DNA of 64,000 nt from positions 57,359,676-57,423,675 of the forward strand of contig CM049316.1 of assembly GCA_026874595.1 (NCBI GenBank), written 5' to 3'. Both the position numbers and the translations under genes were made by a program. The DNA is from Sipunculus nudus. Lineage: Eukaryota; Annelida; Sipuncula; Golfingiida; Sipunculidae. The notes beneath the pieces are model-generated. The model saw only the letters and a program-made list of their open reading frames with translations. It had not been told where the DNA came from and did not search any database. Positions within the stretch are counted from its first letter, which is position 1; the number at the start of each line of letters is the position of its first letter. This document shows, one piece after another, positions 60,831 to 64,000 of the stretch.

Positions 60831-62972
60831 AAAATGGAAAAAGTCCGCATAAAAAAAAAGGTGGTTACCTCCAAAAATAAAATAGAGAAAAGGTGAGGCT
60901 TTGGCATGCTTGGGTCCAGTATCCAACAGAACCAATTGTTAGCACAATCTTGTAAACAGACTAACAAATCAACAAACAGATATGTTTGAACCTTGCAAAT
61001 ATGTAATTGTCCTTAATGCATCATCCTATAAACTTGTCAAATGTGCAACAAATTAAATGGAAAACATCAGATCAACCAGAAAAAGATAGTTGGGTACTTT
61101 TTGGGTACTGACACTTCTGGACCAAGTACATTGCAGGAGCTATTTCAATAATCTGTTTCTTTTTCTTTTATATGCCATATTTGTGGAGGTTATTTTGGAG
61201 CTCCCCCCAACATGTTATAAACACATAGCTATAAACAAAACCAACAGTGTGCATGCAGTGGGATTAGCATTTCCTGGCCTTTTTTCAGGTTCAAGAGATT
61301 ATCTTTGTTAATGGACTTTAAATGCTGGAATAGGCCCATTTCTTTAAAGACTCTCCCGCAGAGAACTGGATTGGTAATTAGGCAAATATAGTAAATATAT
61401 AAGGTCAATGACATGGGTATATATCAGGAATGATAGCAAATAAGATCTCTTATCAGTTTATTTATTAAGGAAATACCATACACTTTAAAGGAAATATTGC
61501 AATCTATATTTGATAAACTGATGTTTACCCCAGATCTTAGACAGATTTAGTGCACTTGCACATAAACAAGAATGCATGCATCAGGCATGTCTATTATTTA
61601 GAGAAGATCCATTCAAAATGTTACTGAAGGTTATATAGGCAAAGACTATACATTATATGTCTGCTATCTGTACATCAAAGTAAAGATCTGTATTTTCAAG
61701 ATAAGTATATCCTCCAGTTTATTATGGTTATATGTAAGAACGTATGCTATCTTTTTCAGATGGTACTGACGAAAATCATGTGGAAAATATTCCTTCTTTT
61801 TGGCTCAGCTTACTGCCATTAATGTAAAGGAAACTTTACTCACAGATTTTAAGTTTATTCCAGTAATTTTTGTATGATATACATTTTAGTTGTATATATT
61901 GTCAATGACACACAGACAGGTTTTATAAGTGTCACATGACAGGCTACTGAGGTGAATCAAAATGGCCTAGAAATCAATTTCTATACACAAGGCCCCGTGA
62001 AAACTGAATATTTGAACCAGATACAAAATACTTCTGAAATAACACTTCTGAGTCAGTTGTGTCTTCTCAAATATTTACAATTGATATAAATTATTTACTT
62101 CCCTTGCATTCTTTTTTTTAAAAGAATGTTAAAAATCACTGTAGAGAAACCTATCATTTCCAAATATATCCTGTTAAATTCTTTTGTGCATCAAATAAAG
62201 TGCATTTCATTTAAATTTCTGTACCCTGGAAGAATATTAATGATGTCAGATATGATAACAAAATATACCCACAATAAAACTATACTGATACCAAGAGAAT
62301 ATCATCCACAGTAAAACAAGATAAGCAGTAAATATGAAAGGTCAAAGGTCAAATTATGAAGGAAGTCACAAAATAAGGAAGTTATGACAGAAATAAGAAA
62401 TGTATTTTGAAATTTTTAATATAATCAGATGAGCCAGCTCTAAAATTATAACAGTTCAAAGGTCACACTAATAGATAGCCAACTATTTTCATTGTTCAGC
62501 AGGCAGTTTGAAAGGTACAGGCAGGTAACTGGCTGAAACAGGAGACAAGTCATCATATATTATTTATACATTTGCTTTGATAAAGTCAGACTGAAGATTA
62601 GACACTATATGATTAATGCATAAAAAATGTGTTTTAGTACTGCTTGGTTGATGATAATTGGTGTTTCTTCTTTGAGAAATCCCCCACCCTTAATGAGTTT
62701 ACAACAGCTATATTATATATATGAATGAAATGAAAGAAGTCGCTGGTGTGAATTAAATTTGAATTTTTTTAATTTTACTGATGGTGCCACAGATTATGGA
62801 CAAATGTCTTCGTCTTTACTGTGACTATAGTGTACACAAAAAGGGTGGCTGGTCCTATATGTTCTTTTACTGGTATACAATATTCACAATAAAAACATAC
62901 ACTACTGGTAGCTTCTAATACACTATTATTTTTGATATACACACAACTAGAAAGCACCCAGAGACTGCATAC
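60831..62972. other. Repeat-poor AT-rich stretch, no gene seen
   Basis: No exon, RNA gene or clear element recognised. Confidence 0.5.
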
Positions 62973-63031
62973 CTCCGGCACATTCTGGGTCATCAGATCC
63001 AGAATATTACCAGGATTCAGATCATCAAACT
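62973..63031 (-). CDS. Weak candidate exon upstream of gene C
   Basis: Acceptor CACACACAG, 59 bp coding FDDLNPGNILDLMTQNVPE, donor GAG|GTATGC. The splice sites are good and the frame is open, but no family match is clear and its phase-0 exit does not fit the one-base entry of the exon at 56454, so another exon would be needed between them. Confidence 0.25.
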
Positions 63032-63493
63032 CTGTGTGTGGTATGTCACCGTAGAAAATATATTAATCCAAGCTGACAAAAAATTGACCAAGCTGATGGT
63101 TGCATTACAGGTGTGCATTGCTCTCCAAAACAAATGCAGCTCAATAAGCTAGGTCACAACTGTGTTAATTGGAAGTGATAGAATCTTTCACCTTTTCAGA
63201 AATTTACATGTAAGTATCCCATATACGTAAGATAATGGTCTTGCCATGGGCCAGGACAAACAAAGAAACAAGTCTCACTATGTTAAAGAATCCTTTTGGA
63301 AAAAAGTTAAGGTGATTTACTGTAAAAATTGTTTTTGGGTGAATCCTAACCCTTCACAAAATTTCATAAAAACATTCATAACTTTTTAGAGTGTGTTTGT
63401 TGTGTTGTTTGATGTTTTATCTCACTGACAGATATCTTTCACAGACATAAATATTTTGTAAACCATGCGACTGGAATCCCTGGTATTACTAAA

Positions 63494-63864
63494 CCAGCCA
63501 TTTCTGAGACTGTAATTTTAGTATGTTTTTTTGGACAGATGACTAAGTTCAACTTCCTGTAACTCAGCAAAAAATCACCAAACTGAAACCATTCTAACAA
63601 ACTTGAGAGAGATTGTTCCAGGAAGTAATTCTGTGAAATACTGGACAATTTGGCTGAACAGTTTTGGAGTAGAAGATTTTTAAAGTTTTTTTAGCTTTTT
63701 CCCTAAGAAATCTAAAAAAATGCATTGAGCCACAAACAAGCATAATCTGATAAGAGTTTTTTTTATGACTAATTTTTTGCATAAAATTTGGTGATGCTAA
63801 CTCCTACCGTTTTCTAGGTAGAATGGGTTAAGGTACAGACGACGGATGACGCCACACCATCGCA
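63494..63864 (+). repeat. Dispersed repeat R4, copy 2
   Basis: Shares TTTTTGCATAAA, GGTGATGCTAACTC and GACGCCACACCATCGC with 41098-41565. Shorter at the left end. Confidence 0.85.
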
Positions 63865-64000
63865 TAAGCTGACAGGTTTGCTAAAAAGGTGAGAATGAAT
63901 GGTTAATACAACACTGCTGGAAGTGATCCATACCTGTGATCCAAACCCAGTTACTTATTAATACAAGGCAATTTGGTTTGATGTAATGAGAATACTAGCT

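Overview
The window is animal nuclear DNA: AT-rich, intron-rich genes with GT-AG junctions, long (TA)n, (GA)n and poly-C tracts, tRNA-derived SINEs, LINE tails, a Penelope-like retroelement and many small inverted-repeat elements. The repeat style and gene content suggest a lophotrochozoan, most likely a bivalve or other mollusc. That placement is inference; nothing here fixes the species.

Three protein genes can be read by joining exons. Gene A (minus strand, start codon near 7353, running off the left edge) and gene B (plus strand, 14351-30658) lie head to head and are paralogues of RNF31/HOIP, the linear-ubiquitin E3 ligase. Both begin with a tiny first coding exon followed by PUB-domain exons of identical size (150 bp, then 153 bp). 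Gene A goes on to two NZF zinc fingers and a probable UBA exon. Gene B goes on to zinc ribbons, one NZF, a RING2 domain and the HOIP-type C-terminal LDD. Gene B is odd: RING1 and most of IBR are not found, possible IBR-like remnants sit out of phase around a GC-rich inserted element, and the RING2 position that holds the catalytic cysteine in human HOIP is lysine. A 715-residue reading frame nevertheless stays open through 17 exons.

The space between the two genes (7.4-14.3 kb) holds microsatellites and one degraded Penelope-like element (9975-12624) bounded by short terminal repeats. Introns of gene B carry SINEs, a LINE fragment, and two families of dispersed repeats.

Gene C (minus strand, 36752-56588, 5' end not found) is an anoctamin of the ANO10 type, a TMEM16-family membrane protein. 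Ten exons plus one candidate 27-bp microexon give about 550 residues, including the C-terminus. Its last intron contains a young tandem array of about 278-bp units arranged in 1112-bp higher-order repeats. Genes B and C converge, with an intergenic and 3'-UTR interval at about 30.7-36.7 kb. From 56.6 to 64 kb the DNA is repeat-rich, probably 5' introns of gene C; one weak candidate exon was seen.
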